In this document: positions 1-9,093 of the stretch, piece after piece
Layout of the letters: the number at the start of each line of letters is the position of its first letter
Position numbering within the stretch: the stretch's first letter is position 1
Assembly (NCBI GenBank): GCA_947629035.1
Contig: CANRCE010000005.1
Coordinates: forward strand, 1-52,514
DNA length: 52,514 bases
Source: an uncultured Bacilli bacterium
GTDB lineage: Bacteria > Bacillota_I > Bacilli_A > RF39 > UBA660
Direction: 5' to 3'
Program-made: the position numbers and the translations under genes
The notes under the pieces: generated by a model
The model's input: the letters and a program-made list of their open reading frames with translations, nothing else
What the model was told of the DNA's origin: nothing
Database searches by the model: none

Positions 1-2
1 GT

Positions 3-806
3 CCACAAGGAGAGCCTGGACCAACCGGACCACAAGGAGAGCCTGGGCCAACCGGACCTAGTGGCACAAGTGTAACTATTTTAGGCTCATATAATACACT
101 AGATGAATTATTAAGAAATCATCCAACAGGTAATATGGGAGATTCTTATCTAGTAGGTGATAATTTATATGTATGGTCAAATAATGATAATAATTGGATA
201 GATGTCGGAATTATAAGAGGCCCTCAAGGCATTCAAGGAGAAATTGGACCCACCGGACCTCAAGGAGATATTGGTCCAGAAGGTAAACAAGGACCACCTG
301 GGCCTAGTGGTATTAGTCAAATTGAATTGGTATCAATAGTAACTTTTAACAATAATGAAGTAACAGGTTATGAAATAGCTTCAGGAGGTAGAATAGCACT
401 TCAAAGAAAAGAAGTTGACAATACTCAAATATGTGAATTAGATACCTCTGATAATACATTAAAGTTTAATAAATCAGGAACATATCGAGTAGATTTTCTT
501 GTAAACGTTAAGAATGATTTAAATGGTGTCTTTAATCCTAATGATGATGTTATTAGTATTGGATTTAAGAAAATAAATGAAGACATAATTTATGCTGGAG
601 ATAGTGCTTGGTTTGCTGTAAACCCAACTTTAAAAATCATTGGTAAAGGAGTATTCGTAATTGGAAATCCTGAAACAGAAAAAATGGAATTAGTAAATTT
701 ATCCAAAATACCAATAAATTTAAATACACCATTTTTATCAAGTACTATATCTGATTCATATTATGCTAATCCTGTAGTAACAATGCTTATAGAATATATG
801 GGTTAA
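3..806 (+). CDS. Collagen-like (Gly-X-Y) repeat protein with C-terminal jelly-roll-like (BclA/C1q/TNF-like) domain; 5' end truncated by window
   Basis: Frame 3 stays open from the window edge: PQGEPGPTGPQGEPGPTGPSGTSVTILGSYNTLDELLRNHPTGNMGDSYLVGD...; second GXY block GPQGIQGEIGPTGPQGDIGPEGKQGPPGPSG. The listed start at 135 is internal. Confidence 0.85.
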   Translation, partial: PQGEPGPTGPQGEPGPTGPSGTSVTILGSYNTLDELLRNHPTGNMGDSYLVGDNLYVWSNNDNNWIDVGIIRGPQGIQGEIGPTGPQGDIGPEGKQGPPGPSGISQIELVSIVTFNNNEVTGYEIASGGRIALQRKEVDNTQICELDTSDNTLKFNKSGTYRVDFLVNVKNDLNGVFNPNDDVISIGFKKINEDIIYAGDSAWFAVNPTLKIIGKGVFVIGNPETEKMELVNLSKIPINLNTPFLSSTISDSYYANPVVTMLIEYMG

Positions 807-871
807 TTTTATATATAGATAATCATAAACATTATTATTACTTTTAAATTTAGAAAAAAAATCAACATGAA

Positions 872-906
872 AAAAAGATGAAATTGTGAAAACTTTTCAT
901 CTTTTT
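872..906 (+). terminator. Intrinsic terminator of collagen-like gene
   Basis: aaaaagatgaaa / tttcattcttttt-type stem: AAAAAGATGAAA...TTTCATCTTTTT. Confidence 0.7.
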
Positions 907-1249
907 AGATTGAAGTAAAATAAAGTACAACATATTTGTGGTAAATTAAATTGATATTTATAAAAAATTAGTTGTTAAACTTTGTATTTAAAAAATGATA
1001 TATGTTTATTGATATGTTACTTAAGATAATAAGCAACAAAAGAAAAAATAAGGACAACCTAAATATTTTGAATAAAATTCTAATGATCAAAAATAATAAT
1101 TAACTTAAATATTTCTAAATTTAATAATATTAGTTTTAGAGCTAATAAATATAGATACTCATATTAAAAAAGATATTATTTAGAAAATAAATTATCGTAT
1201 ATGACAATATTTGTTTTTTTATCGCTAATAATTTTTTTAAACTATTATT

Positions 1250-1606
1250 TTATATTTTACCTTCTTTGGTTAATTTTTGCCATCTATCATGAATATAAGA
1301 GTTACCTCCTAATTTTTTATATCTATCGTATAATTCATAAATATTTTGCTTTTGAATTTGAGATTTATAATTTCCTTGTTCTATATCATTAATAAAGTTA
1401 ACTAGTATTATTTTTATAAGCTCTAATTCAATATTATTCCTACTTACCATAGATATTTTTTCTAAATGACTTATTTTTTCATCAATTGGCTTTAGTATTT
1501 TTGAAACAAACTTTTTAGAAAAAGCAATAATACTAGTTATAGCCCCGATAAAAATACTTATGAAGGTAATTAGAGCAGCAATTTGTCCTAAAGATATATT
1601 TTCCAT
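1250..1606 (-). CDS. Small phage-type membrane protein (holin-like), N-terminal TM segment plus coiled region
   Basis: TM segment LGQIAALITFISIFIGAITSIIAF; C-term YELYDRYKKLGGNSYIHDRWQKL resembles phage tail/lysis-region proteins. Confidence 0.55.
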   Translation of the reverse strand: MENISLGQIAALITFISIFIGAITSIIAFSKKFVSKILKPIDEKISHLEKISMVSRNNIELELIKIILVNFINDIEQGNYKSQIQKQNIYELYDRYKKLGGNSYIHDRWQKLTKEGKI

Positions 1607-1730
1607 GAATCATTCCTTCTTTCAAGTAAAAATCAATCTTACAATTTAATATATGAAAGGTAAAAAAAGTAAGATATGTTATTTGTTTAAAAAAGTATAA
1701 TTTTTTTAAAATATCTCATATTAAGTATGG

Positions 1731-2168
1731 GTGATAAAAATGAATGAAGACATAAATGCATTAGATGAAATTCACAAAGGGGCTTGTATGGGAGAAGATG
1801 CTATCAATTTCGTTTTAGATAAAGTAGAAGATGATAGCTTAAAAAAAGAATTAGAGGCTGAACTTAATGATTATAAGGATATAGCAAAAGAAATCGAAGA
1901 TATCTATCCTGAGTATAACGAAGGAAAACCACATGCTACCAATGCTATGAATAAGGCCATGACTTGGGGTGGAGTAGAGATGAAAACCATGACTGATAAA
2001 AGTAATTCTAAAATAGCAGAGCTTCTACTTACAGGAGTTAATATGGGAATTATTGAAGGAAGAAAAATTTTAAATAAGAAAAAATTAGATAATCAAGTTC
2101 ATGACATTGTATCTAAATACGTAACTATGCAAGAAAAAAGTGTCGAAAAATTAAAAGACTTTCTATAG
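1731..2168 (+). CDS. Helical ferritin-like (DUF2383-like) protein
   Basis: 145-aa all-helical ORF; alternative ATG at 1740. Confidence 0.4.
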   Translation: MIKMNEDINALDEIHKGACMGEDAINFVLDKVEDDSLKKELEAELNDYKDIAKEIEDIYPEYNEGKPHATNAMNKAMTWGGVEMKTMTDKSNSKIAELLLTGVNMGIIEGRKILNKKKLDNQVHDIVSKYVTMQEKSVEKLKDFL

Positions 2169-2258
2169 TAACTTTATAAAATCTCATTATCAAACCTTGT
2201 ATTTTTTTTTAAAAGTGATATAATAAGGTAACTTGAAAGAAAGAGGAGGTTTCATAAT

Positions 2259-2558
2259 ATGGTAGAAAAAACTACATTAGCAGATTTTAATAAAGCTAAA
2301 ATATTAGGAGTAGCATATGAAATTTTATATAAGGGAAAAGGAAAATGTTTTGCAAATATCTACGAAGTTAAGCAAAATCAAGATAAACTATATTTAGTTG
2401 ATTATTTAGATAAAGAAGTTAGTTTTCCACTTCAAAAATTAGAAAAATATAAAAGTAGTTTTGAATGTTGTGGATTTAGACCAGTAGAAGATTTTTTACC
2501 TTTTAAAAATGATAACAAAAAAAGACTTCGAAAGATTAAATATAATGAATATAAATAA
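2259..2558 (+). CDS. Hypothetical protein (99 aa)
   Basis: Good RBS (agaggagg) and start. Confidence 0.6.
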   Translation: MVEKTTLADFNKAKILGVAYEILYKGKGKCFANIYEVKQNQDKLYLVDYLDKEVSFPLQKLEKYKSSFECCGFRPVEDFLPFKNDNKKRLRKIKYNEYK

Positions 2559-2662
2559 GAAAATAAGTCATTCAAGATTTATTTTTTTTTAATGGTACCA
2601 AAAGAGTTTATTGACTTTTATTATAGAGTATTGTAAAATTAAGTCATAAATAGGTGGGATAA

Positions 2663-3463
2663 ATGGGATATAAATTTATAAAGGCTGTTGATGATGATAT
2701 CGATTATTTAATATCTTGTGAAATAAAAGCAAATATTTTAGATAATGATATGAATAAAATTAAAGATAAAGTTACAAAAAAAATAAATAATTATAAAATA
2801 GTTACAGTAGAGGATAAGAAAGTAGGAGTTTTTCTTCTTTCAGATGATTATTTAGATGGAAAATTAATTAGTACTTTATATATTTGTAATAATTATCAAA
2901 ATTATATAAAATTAATGGAACAAATATTAAGAGATACTTTAAAACAGAATAAAAAAATTCCTCTTTATATTATTGTAAACCAAGCAGATGATGATTTATT
3001 TTTATTGTGCTTTGATTTAGGATTTACAATAGAGGGAATAGCAAATTCTATATATGTTATGAAAAATGATAATTATATAAAAATAAATAAAGTATTAAAA
3101 TCTCTTTCTAAATCAAAATTCAGAAGTAGTTTCAAATTGAAAGAAAAAGATATTTTGTATGTAAAAGAAAAAGGATTAGATACCATAAGAGAACACGCTA
3201 ATGAAATAATAAATAATAGATTGGCAAAAGATGATATTAAAAATGATGGAAAGCAAACACCTTATAAAGGGCATCCTGTTTTTATAGCTCAACATGCAAC
3301 AGCAACTTGTTGTAGGAAATGTTTAGCAAAATGGCATTATTTAGGTATGGAAGATGAAATTTTATCAACTGCTAATAAAATGAGAAAATTAGAAACGTAT
3401 GAAATAAATTATATTGTAGATTTAATAATGGAATATATTGAAAGAGAAGTAAATGAGGAGTGA
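2663..3463 (+). CDS. GNAT-like N-terminal domain fused to DUF4186 domain
   Basis: C-term LDTIREHANEIINNRLAKDDIKNDGKQTPYKGHPVFIAQHATATCCRKCLAKWHYL matches DUF4186 signature as remembered; N-term resembles a degenerate acetyltransferase. Confidence 0.7.
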   Translation: MGYKFIKAVDDDIDYLISCEIKANILDNDMNKIKDKVTKKINNYKIVTVEDKKVGVFLLSDDYLDGKLISTLYICNNYQNYIKLMEQILRDTLKQNKKIPLYIIVNQADDDLFLLCFDLGFTIEGIANSIYVMKNDNYIKINKVLKSLSKSKFRSSFKLKEKDILYVKEKGLDTIREHANEIINNRLAKDDIKNDGKQTPYKGHPVFIAQHATATCCRKCLAKWHYLGMEDEILSTANKMRKLETYEINYIVDLIMEYIEREVNEE

Positions 3464-3470
3464 TTTTAAA

Positions 3471-4154
3471 ATGAAAAAAATAATTTTGTTTATGAGTTTA
3501 TTATTAATTTTAACTGGCTGTAATAAAAAGTTAGAAAATAATAATAATATTGATTCCAATTTAGATAAAAATCTTGAAAAAGAAGAAAATGATGATAAAG
3601 AAAAATATATTGATGATAATGATACTATTTTAGGATTATATTTATATACAAATAGTTATACACCTAGAAGATTAGTAACAACTTATGATGGAGAATTTAT
3701 ATCAAATAAAGATATTGTTTCTTTAGAAGTATTTGCTACGAATGAAGAAGAAATTTCTGGTGGGACTTTTCAAAATATTTTTCCTAATTATTTTAATGAA
3801 AGCGAAAATAAACATAAAATTGGCTTTGAAATAAGTTTTGCAACAAATGATAAAAACTATAGACAAATAATACTTAGACCTTCAGATACAAATACACTTT
3901 TTGATTTTGTACAATTATATCTATATGATGATGTTCATAAACCAATAGGAAGTTGGTATTCTCATGTAACAGATGAAGAATATAATAGTGATACTTTACT
4001 TACTTCAATAAAATTAACAGGAGGCACTAAAATAAATGACATTACTTCAGATATTAAAGTTATAGTTTTTAGTTATGATGAGGATGACTTTGATGAAGAA
4101 GGATATTATCGTGGTATTAGCAAATATGAAGCAATAATTCATAGAAAAGCTTGA
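3471..4154 (+). CDS. Lipoprotein, unknown function
   Basis: MKKIILFMSLLLILTGCNKK lipobox; RBS gaggag upstream of ATG 3471 (listed start 3453 is probably too early). Confidence 0.7.
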   Translation: MKKIILFMSLLLILTGCNKKLENNNNIDSNLDKNLEKEENDDKEKYIDDNDTILGLYLYTNSYTPRRLVTTYDGEFISNKDIVSLEVFATNEEEISGGTFQNIFPNYFNESENKHKIGFEISFATNDKNYRQIILRPSDTNTLFDFVQLYLYDDVHKPIGSWYSHVTDEEYNSDTLLTSIKLTGGTKINDITSDIKVIVFSYDEDDFDEEGYYRGISKYEAIIHRKA

Positions 4155-4212
4155 CAAACTGTCCTATTTTATTGTATAATTAACTTTACTTAAATTATTT
4201 TGTATATGTAGT

Positions 4213-4233
4213 AACTAGCTTTAGCTAGTTTTT
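4213..4233 (+). terminator. Intrinsic terminator
   Basis: AACTAGC-ttta-GCTAGTT-ttt. Confidence 0.65.
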
Positions 4234-4318
4234 AAATACATAATAATTTAAATTGTTGTGTTAAAGTTGATAACTTGACATAAATTATAATATTAGCAAA
4301 AGAAAGGAGATAATTTAC

Positions 4319-4618
4319 ATGAGTAAAATATTTACAACTAAAAATGATTTAAAAAATGTTATAAAACATGGATGTATTGAATGTCATTGTACTAATTTTT
4401 TAGCTATAGATTCAGCTAAAAAAGTTATTTGTCGAAGTTGTGGTAGTGAATATACTTTTGATTTATTAGCCTTAACTAATATGTTAGAAGATGGTAGTGA
4501 AATTAGAATTTATACAGAAAAAAAGGCAGAAATTGAAGATCCTAAGACAGATATTGTTGTGACTACTTCTAAAGTTAAAAGAAGAGTTCCACATCAAAAA
4601 TTACATTCATATAAATAA
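4319..4618 (+). CDS. Small zinc-ribbon protein
   Basis: CIEC...CRSC cysteine pairs; RBS aaaggag. Confidence 0.6.
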   Translation: MSKIFTTKNDLKNVIKHGCIECHCTNFLAIDSAKKVICRSCGSEYTFDLLALTNMLEDGSEIRIYTEKKAEIEDPKTDIVVTTSKVKRRVPHQKLHSYK

Positions 4619-4657
4619 TTCAAGATTAAAATTCAAAATTTAACTTGAATTTTTTTA
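4618..4657 (+). terminator. Intrinsic terminator
   Basis: ATTCAAG...CTTGAAT followed by T-run. Confidence 0.55.
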
Positions 4658-4753
4658 TTTATTGTTTTATAAATTTATTTTTTACTGTGAAAATACTTGC
4701 TAAAATAAAAAAAATATATTATACTTTTATTGTAAGATACGAGGAGGACATTT

Positions 4754-5437
4754 ATGAAGCAAGCATTTGAAAATAATAGCATAAAAATAGTTATTATATC
4801 AATTATTGTCGTTTTAATTTCAATAGCACTAGGGATAACTTTTGCTTATACAATGAATGGAATTAATGTTAATGTTACAGCAGCTAATATAGGAGTAGAT
4901 TATACTGGAGATACTACTTTATCAACGAATGGAACAGTATTAATTCCAATTGCCGATACTGAAATAAAAAGTGAGATGGATGATAAAAATGTTATGAAAA
5001 TAAGTTTTAGTGTAAAAGGAAAAAATACTAATCCTGAAGATTTAACTGTTATTTATGATGTTGCATTAAAGGATCTAGGTAATATAGACTGTGTATTTAG
5101 AGATAAAAATGTAAAATGGAGACTTTATAAAGATGGAGTACAATTATCAGAGGGCAGTTTAGATCCTGGATTTGATATTATTAAAGATGGAAGATTAGTA
5201 TTAACTACAACACAGCAAACTTTAAAGAAATCTAGCGAGACAGCAGATAACTATGTTTTTATATTGTGGATAAGTGAATCATGTACAGATGATATTACTA
5301 AGTGTACAGAAGCTCAAGATCAAAGAAAATATAATGGCAAGAGTTTATCTGGCAAAATAGAAGTGGAATTATATACAGAAAAACAACAAACATTAAAAAG
5401 AGAGACAGATGCTAATTTCTCATGTGAAAGTCAATAG
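4754..5437 (+). CDS. Membrane-anchored extracellular protein
   Basis: N-terminal TM IKIVIISIIVVLISIALGITFAYT then polar beta-rich ectodomain; RBS gaggagg. Confidence 0.6.
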   Translation: MKQAFENNSIKIVIISIIVVLISIALGITFAYTMNGINVNVTAANIGVDYTGDTTLSTNGTVLIPIADTEIKSEMDDKNVMKISFSVKGKNTNPEDLTVIYDVALKDLGNIDCVFRDKNVKWRLYKDGVQLSEGSLDPGFDIIKDGRLVLTTTQQTLKKSSETADNYVFILWISESCTDDITKCTEAQDQRKYNGKSLSGKIEVELYTEKQQTLKRETDANFSCESQ

Positions 5438-5465
5438 TTCCCTATTGAAAGGTAAATAACCATAT

Positions 5466-5494
5466 TTGACAAGGTAATATTAATATGTTAAAAT
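5466..5494 (+). promoter_or_regulatory. Sigma-A-type promoter of RNase J gene
   Basis: TTGACA-17-TAAAAT. Confidence 0.6.
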
Positions 5495-5505
5495 AACATA
5501 CTGAC

Positions 5506-5529
5506 AAGTTAGTCTATGGACTAACTTTT
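5506..5529 (+). promoter_or_regulatory. 5'-UTR stem-loop upstream of RNase J
   Basis: AAGTTAGTC-TATG-GACTAACTT, 9-bp perfect stem directly after predicted +1. Confidence 0.6.
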
Positions 5530-5551
5530 ACTTGATAAGGAGGTGAAATTT

Positions 5552-7204
5552 TTGAGTAAAATAAAAATATTTGCTTTAGGAGGATTAAATGAAAATGGAA
5601 AAAATCTATATGTTTTAGAGATTGACAAGAATATATTTATTTTAGATTGCGGTTTAAAATATGCTGATGAACATACTTTAGGAATTGACTACATCTTACC
5701 TAATATTGATTATCTTAAAGATAAAGTCGATAGAATAAAAGGAATATTTATAACACATTCTCATGATGAAAATTCAGGAGCTATTGTTGATTTATATCCT
5801 TATTTTGATGGTGTAAAAATATATGGTTCTAGGTTTACTATTAACGTTATTAAAAAAGAGCTAGAATTAGAGGGAAAGAATACATCTAATTTAGTAGAAT
5901 TATTACCACATAAAAGTATTACTATAGAAAATATAAAGATTTTTCCTGTAAATTTATCCCATTCCACACCAGGAAATTTTGGTTATGCTTTTTATACTTC
6001 TGATGGAGTAATCTTTTATGCATCTGATTTTGTTTTTGATCCAATGATGAAAGGAGCATATAAAACTGATATAGGTAAGTTAGCGTATATTGGTAAACAA
6101 AAAGTACTATGTTTATTAGCAGAATCTGTTTACGCATCTAATGTTGGATTCACAACCCCAAAACATCGTATTTACAACCTTATTAGAGAAACTTTGAATA
6201 CTGCTCCAAATCGTATTATTTTTAACGTTTTAAATTCTCATTTATATCGTATTCAAGAATTGTTTAACGAAGTTTCTAAAACTGATCGTAAAGTAGTAAT
6301 TATGGGAAAAAGATTACAAAATATTATAAATGATGCTGTAAGTGATAAATATTTATATGTTAATAAAGGCATTATTGGTGATTTGAGTAATATAAATGAT
6401 AAAAATGTTGTTATTTTAAATTCAAACGAAAGAGAAAAACCATATTACAATATGACTAAAATTGCCGGTGGCTATGATAAATTTATAAAATTAACAGAAA
6501 CAGATACCGTTTTTTTAGCAACACCAGTATATGAAGGTCAAGAAAAAACTTTTTCAGCTCTTTTAGATGAAATAGCTAAAATTGGATCAAATGTCGTTGT
6601 TTTGGATTCAAAAAAGCATTTATCACATCATGCTTCTAGAGAAGATTTAATGTTAATGTTGGATTTAATAAAGCCTAAATATTATTTTCCTGTAAGAGGG
6701 GAGTATCGAAGACAAGTTGCTAATGCCGAAGTAGCTTCAGAAGTAGGTATTCCAAATGATTGCATATTATTAAAAGAAAATGGAGATGTTGTTACAATTA
6801 TTGATGGTAACCTAGTAGATAATTATGAAAAAGTTCCATCTGGAGCTATTCAGATTGATGGTGATTCTTCAGATGATATTGGACAAGTGGTTTTAAAAGA
6901 TAGAGAATTATTATCGGATAATGGTATCATGATAGTATCAGCAACTCTAAATAAAAAAAATAAACAAATTATTGCAGGACCTGAAATTTTAACTAGAGGT
7001 TTTGTTTATGTTAAAGATAGTGTCGAACTCATAAATGAAATTAAAAGTATGTGTACAAAAATTATTATAGACAATATCCATTCTAATTATGTTGAATATA
7101 CAAAAGTAAAAAATAGTATTAGAGAAGAGTTAAGTAAGTTTTTAATCAATCAAACAGGTAATAAACCAATGATTATTACCGTAATTCAAGAAATAGATAT
7201 TTAA
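5552..7204 (+). CDS. rnj: Ribonuclease J (beta-CASP metallo-beta-lactamase RNase)
   Basis: KIFALGGLNENGKNLYVLE, THSHDENSGA, ILNSNEREKPYYNM, HLSHHASREDLMLMLDLIKPKYYFPVRGEYR; probable TTG start at 5552 (RBS aaggaggtg). Confidence 0.93.
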   Translation: MSKIKIFALGGLNENGKNLYVLEIDKNIFILDCGLKYADEHTLGIDYILPNIDYLKDKVDRIKGIFITHSHDENSGAIVDLYPYFDGVKIYGSRFTINVIKKELELEGKNTSNLVELLPHKSITIENIKIFPVNLSHSTPGNFGYAFYTSDGVIFYASDFVFDPMMKGAYKTDIGKLAYIGKQKVLCLLAESVYASNVGFTTPKHRIYNLIRETLNTAPNRIIFNVLNSHLYRIQELFNEVSKTDRKVVIMGKRLQNIINDAVSDKYLYVNKGIIGDLSNINDKNVVILNSNEREKPYYNMTKIAGGYDKFIKLTETDTVFLATPVYEGQEKTFSALLDEIAKIGSNVVVLDSKKHLSHHASREDLMLMLDLIKPKYYFPVRGEYRRQVANAEVASEVGIPNDCILLKENGDVVTIIDGNLVDNYEKVPSGAIQIDGDSSDDIGQVVLKDRELLSDNGIMIVSATLNKKNKQIIAGPEILTRGFVYVKDSVELINEIKSMCTKIIIDNIHSNYVEYTKVKNSIREELSKFLINQTGNKPMIITVIQEIDI

Positions 7205-7218
7205 GTCTATTTCTTTTT
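7190..7218 (+). terminator. Intrinsic terminator overlapping RNase J stop
   Basis: GAAATAGA...TCTATTTC-TTTTT. Confidence 0.6.
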
Positions 7219-7288
7219 ATTTTAAATTTCTTAAAAAAGTGATATAATTATACTATATGTTAGTTAATAAAATTGGTTGGTGATTTAA

Positions 7289-7957
7289 ATGCAAGAAGAA
7301 AATAATGGTTTAAAGATAGCAATTTTTATTTTTTGTTTCATCTGTTTAATCTTGATTTTTTGTAATTTTATAATTTTTTATAAAAATAAAAAAGAAATGA
7401 TTGGTACGTTAGATAAAGATAATAATCCAGCATCAGTATGTGTTAAGAATGTCAGTTCACTAGAAGATATTAAACCTGTTAATAATTGTTTGATGACAAA
7501 AGTTACATATGAAAATTTCAATTTAGAAGATAAAAAAATAAATTTAAAAGCAATATTTACGAGTAATGATACAAAACATTATAAATTATCTTTATCTTTT
7601 AATGATGAACAAATAGATAATATATTTGAAGATGAAGAAATATCAACATATATGTTTACAACTTTTAAAAGTAATAATAATGAAGTTTTAATTATTTATG
7701 GTAATAATGAAGATAAATGTAGTAACAACATTATTGGAGTAATAGATAATGACAAAAAAATATTACTTTTAAAGAAAAACATTATATTAGAAAGTGTAAA
7801 TAACAGCCTTGTTATTAATGAAACTAATTATTGCAGTAACCAATGCTCTAATTTAGATTACTATTTGGATACATATGAATATGGCTTTAATAATAATACT
7901 TTCGAATTATTGAATAAAGAAAGTAAAACAAAGGAGCAATTATGTTCTAATAGTTAA
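7289..7957 (+). CDS. Membrane-anchored hypothetical protein
   Basis: N-term TM IAIFIFCFICLILIFCNFIIFY; cysteine-containing ectodomain. Confidence 0.55.
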   Translation: MQEENNGLKIAIFIFCFICLILIFCNFIIFYKNKKEMIGTLDKDNNPASVCVKNVSSLEDIKPVNNCLMTKVTYENFNLEDKKINLKAIFTSNDTKHYKLSLSFNDEQIDNIFEDEEISTYMFTTFKSNNNEVLIIYGNNEDKCSNNIIGVIDNDKKILLLKKNIILESVNNSLVINETNYCSNQCSNLDYYLDTYEYGFNNNTFELLNKESKTKEQLCSNS

Positions 7958-8083
7958 AAATTTAGCAAATCAATGATTTTTGGTAAAATTTTAATAGATA
8001 TAAGCTAGTTTTAAAAACATTATGGTACAATTTAGTTAGTTTTAGAAACAAAAATTGTATATCTAAAATTGCAGTAAGGAGGA

Positions 8084-8905
8084 ATGTCTATGAATTTAGA
8101 CAAAATAGGTAAATTTATTATACTTTTAAGAAAGGAGAAAAAGTTAACACAAGCTCAATTAGCAGAAAAATTAGGAGTTAGTGATAAGACTATTAGCAAG
8201 TGGGAAAGAGGAGTATGTCTTCCTGATATTACGTCAACTGATGCTTTAATTAATTTCTTTGGAATATCGCTAATGGAATTATATGCCGGTGAAAAAAATG
8301 ATAAATTAGCTGATAAAGGAATAAATAAAACAGCTAAAGAAGCAGTAGAATTTATTCAAAAAAGAGAAACTAAAAAATTAAAGAAAATGACAATTATAGC
8401 TTTATCAGTAATTCTTCTAACAATATTAAGTGCAAGTTTATTATTTACTATTAATACTTATAATGAATATTCGGCATTTAATGTAAAATCAGCTAGTGCC
8501 GATTATAGAGGTAATGGAAATATAATATTGACTAGAGAAAAGACAATAACAACATTAACAAATCTATTAATAATGGATGATAATGCAGCTAATAAAGAAG
8601 CAATATCATATGAATATTCATTATCTTTAGATAATACATTAATTTTAAAAGAGGGTGATTTATATTCTGAAGAAAATGTTAGTGATAAACCTATTTTATT
8701 AAGTGATATTGTCAAAGAAATTACTATTTATGTTGAACATGATTTAACTGATAATATAGGAAAGAAAGAAATTATTAATAAACATTTAATTTTAACAATT
8801 AAATATTTAGATAATGAATTTAATGAAAATGAATATACAATGAAGTTTGATATATCAAAATCTTTTTCAAATGACAGAATTGTCTTTAATGAAACTGATT
8901 TTTAA
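8084..8905 (+). CDS. XRE-family HTH regulator with C-terminal TM/ectodomain
   Basis: IGKFIILLRKEKKLTQAQLAEKLGVSDKTISKWERGVCLPDI plus TM MTIIALSVILLTILSASLLF. Confidence 0.85.
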   Translation: MSMNLDKIGKFIILLRKEKKLTQAQLAEKLGVSDKTISKWERGVCLPDITSTDALINFFGISLMELYAGEKNDKLADKGINKTAKEAVEFIQKRETKKLKKMTIIALSVILLTILSASLLFTINTYNEYSAFNVKSASADYRGNGNIILTREKTITTLTNLLIMDDNAANKEAISYEYSLSLDNTLILKEGDLYSEENVSDKPILLSDIVKEITIYVEHDLTDNIGKKEIINKHLILTIKYLDNEFNENEYTMKFDISKSFSNDRIVFNETDF

Positions 8906-8908
8906 AAT

Positions 8909-8947
8909 AAAAGTAAGAATTTATGAATTATAAAATTCTTACTTTTT
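8909..8947 (+). terminator. Intrinsic terminator
   Basis: AAAAGTAAGAATT...AATTCTTACTTTT. Confidence 0.65.
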
Positions 8948-9093
8948 ATATATTTTTTTTATAATTATATTTTTCTTCAATTTTTTACATTATTTTCTAT
9001 TATTTTAAAAAATTCTACCAAATTCTACTAAAAAGTGGTGTTAATTTTTGTCGAAAAATTGTACAATTTTAGCTAGAAGGAGGAGAAGAGAAA

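Noticed and set aside
1201-1392. 63-aa + strand ORF
   Set aside because: Low-complexity hydrophobic ORF antisense to the better-supported 1250-1606 gene; no RBS
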